From Aquificaceae bacterium (lineage in GTDB: Bacteria; Aquificota; Aquificia; Aquificales; Aquificaceae): a stretch of DNA of 6,230 nucleotides. The stretch is from the NCBI GenBank assembly GCA_015490215.1, contig WFYH01000233.1:1-6230 (forward strand). Reading direction: 5' to 3'. The translations under genes and the position numbers were made by a program. Positions 5,412-6,230 of this stretch are shown here, piece after piece. Positions within the stretch are counted from its first letter, which is position 1. Each line of letters begins with the position of its first letter. The notes under the pieces were generated by a model that searched no databases, was not told where the DNA came from, and saw only the letters and a list, made by a program, of their open reading frames with translations.

Positions 5412-6230
5412 ATGGCTCAAGAAAACAAGACCGAAAAGGCAACACCCTATAGGAGGAAAAAGCTCAGACAGGAGGGGAACGTAGCCAAAAGTGTTGAGAT
5501 TGCCTCCTCTCTCACCGTCCTGATCTCCTCCATAGTCCTATTCTTTACAGGTGCGCTCATATTCAAGGAAGTTGTAAATCTAATCCTTGCGGTTTCTGGT
5601 CTCCGTCCCTTGGAGGTTCAAAACACCTTCCTTGTTACCCTCAAGGACTCTTTCCTGAGCGTTGCCAAGATACTCGTCCCCTTCCTGATAATCACCCTTA
5701 TAGTGGTTATAGGCGCTCACATAGCCCAGTTCGGTTTTATCTTTACCTTTAAACCTCTGCAGTTCAAATGGGAGAGGCTCAACCCAATAGAAGGATTTAA
5801 GAGGATGTTTTCCCTCTCCACCCTCTTTGAGCTGGCTAAGAACTCCCTGAAGGCTCTGCTTTTGTTCGGAATAGCCCTCTTTATCGTCAAGGGGAGCATC
5901 TCCTTTATCGTTGGCTCCGCAAGTATGCCCCTTCTTGAAGGGCTGAACTTCCTGCTTGATCTTCTCGTTAAGGTGGTCATAATCCTCGGGGTGGTAGCCT
6001 TTTTCATAGCCCTGTTGGACTACGGATACAAGAAGTGGGAATACGAGAGAAGGATAATGATGTCCCGCCAAGAGGTAAAGGAAGAGTTCAAACAGTTGGA
6101 AGGGCACCCAGAGGTAAAGGCGAAGATAAAGGCACGTATGAGGGAAATGGCTCGGGGCAGGATGATGGCGGAAGTCCCCAAGGCAAGCGTTGTCATCACA
6201 AACCCCACCCACTACGCCATAGCCCTGCGC
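5412..6230 (+). CDS. flhB: Flagellar type III export switch protein FlhB, partial (first 273 residues)
   Basis: FlhB is the inner-membrane gate and substrate-specificity switch of the flagellar type III export apparatus. I translated this frame from the ATG at 5412; it is open for 273 codons to the right edge. The N-terminus (KTEKATPYRRKKLRQEGNVAKS) is the family hallmark. Four membrane segments lie at about 31-51, 84-106, 143-163 and 180-203. Next comes the linker helix with MSRQEVKEEFKQLEGHPEVK (214-236, broken here only by the family-like pattern), then VVITNPTHYAIALR. N264-P265-T266-H267 is the autocleavage motif, cut between N and P to switch from hook to filament export. The order of features and the length up to NPTH match flagellar FlhB; an injectisome homologue (YscU type) is less likely. 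The ATG has no Shine-Dalgarno sequence. About 80-100 residues of the C-terminal domain should lie beyond the window. Confidence 0.95.
   Translation, partial: MAQENKTEKATPYRRKKLRQEGNVAKSVEIASSLTVLISSIVLFFTGALIFKEVVNLILAVSGLRPLEVQNTFLVTLKDSFLSVAKILVPFLIITLIVVIGAHIAQFGFIFTFKPLQFKWERLNPIEGFKRMFSLSTLFELAKNSLKALLLFGIALFIVKGSISFIVGSASMPLLEGLNFLLDLLVKVVIILGVVAFFIALLDYGYKKWEYERRIMMSRQEVKEEFKQLEGHPEVKAKIKARMREMARGRMMAEVPKASVVITNPTHYAIALR

Noticed and set aside
5580..6212. A 210-codon open frame on the minus strand opposite flhB
   Set aside because: It lies wholly across the FlhB coding region, whose frame shows all family motifs; the antisense product is His/Tyr/Gln-rich low-complexity with no domain or ribosome binding site.
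1..6230. CRISPR array, insertion sequence, integrase, tRNA or toxin-antitoxin genes
   Set aside because: Neither strand shows spaced direct repeats, terminal inverted repeats with a transposase, tRNA-like folds, or such proteins; base and codon use look even across the window.

Overview
The window reads as a compact piece of chromosome from a thermophilic Gram-negative bacterium. Order Aquificales (a Hydrogenobacter, Thermocrinis or Aquifex relative) is my best guess. This is inferred from purine-rich coding strands, heavy use of AGG/AGA for Arg and ATA for Ile, Lys/Glu-rich proteins, very short or negative intergenic distances, and genes for LPS, flagella and a HerA-like ATPase together. No tRNA, rRNA, CRISPR array, insertion sequence or prophage gene is visible, and no gene-free stretch exceeds 45 bases.

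There are two divergent gene clusters. On the minus strand (3210 leftward past base 1) lie a HerA/FtsK-type ATPase, a secreted AmiC-type N-acetylmuramoyl-L-alanine amidase, and a secreted protein of unknown function cut by the left edge. The ATPase and amidase genes overlap by 29 bases, and the third gene follows after 23 bases, so the three probably form one transcript with a cell-envelope theme.

On the plus strand (3255 rightward past 6230) lie a secreted thioredoxin-like protein, KdsC (Kdo-8-phosphate phosphatase), LptC, LptA, an HU/IHF-family DNA-binding protein and the first 273 codons of FlhB. KdsC makes the Kdo used in the LPS inner core. LptC and LptA carry finished LPS across the periplasm. 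This matches the classical kdsC-lptC-lptA order, but an HU-family gene occupies the place where lptB sits in E. coli. The first five plus-strand genes are packed at spacings of -1, +7, -11 and -38 bases. A 40-base gap with a recognisable promoter-like sequence precedes flhB, which may begin its own flagellar transcript.

The two clusters are separated by only 44 bases, with a single AT-rich patch that may serve both directions. The genes are largely conserved housekeeping ones, and I do not see a clear new defence or mobile system. The points most worth a second look are the ATPase's altered P-loop, the unknown secreted protein after the amidase, the HU gene in the lptB position, the long out-of-frame overlaps, and two genes without a ribosome binding site but with -10-like sequences immediately upstream.
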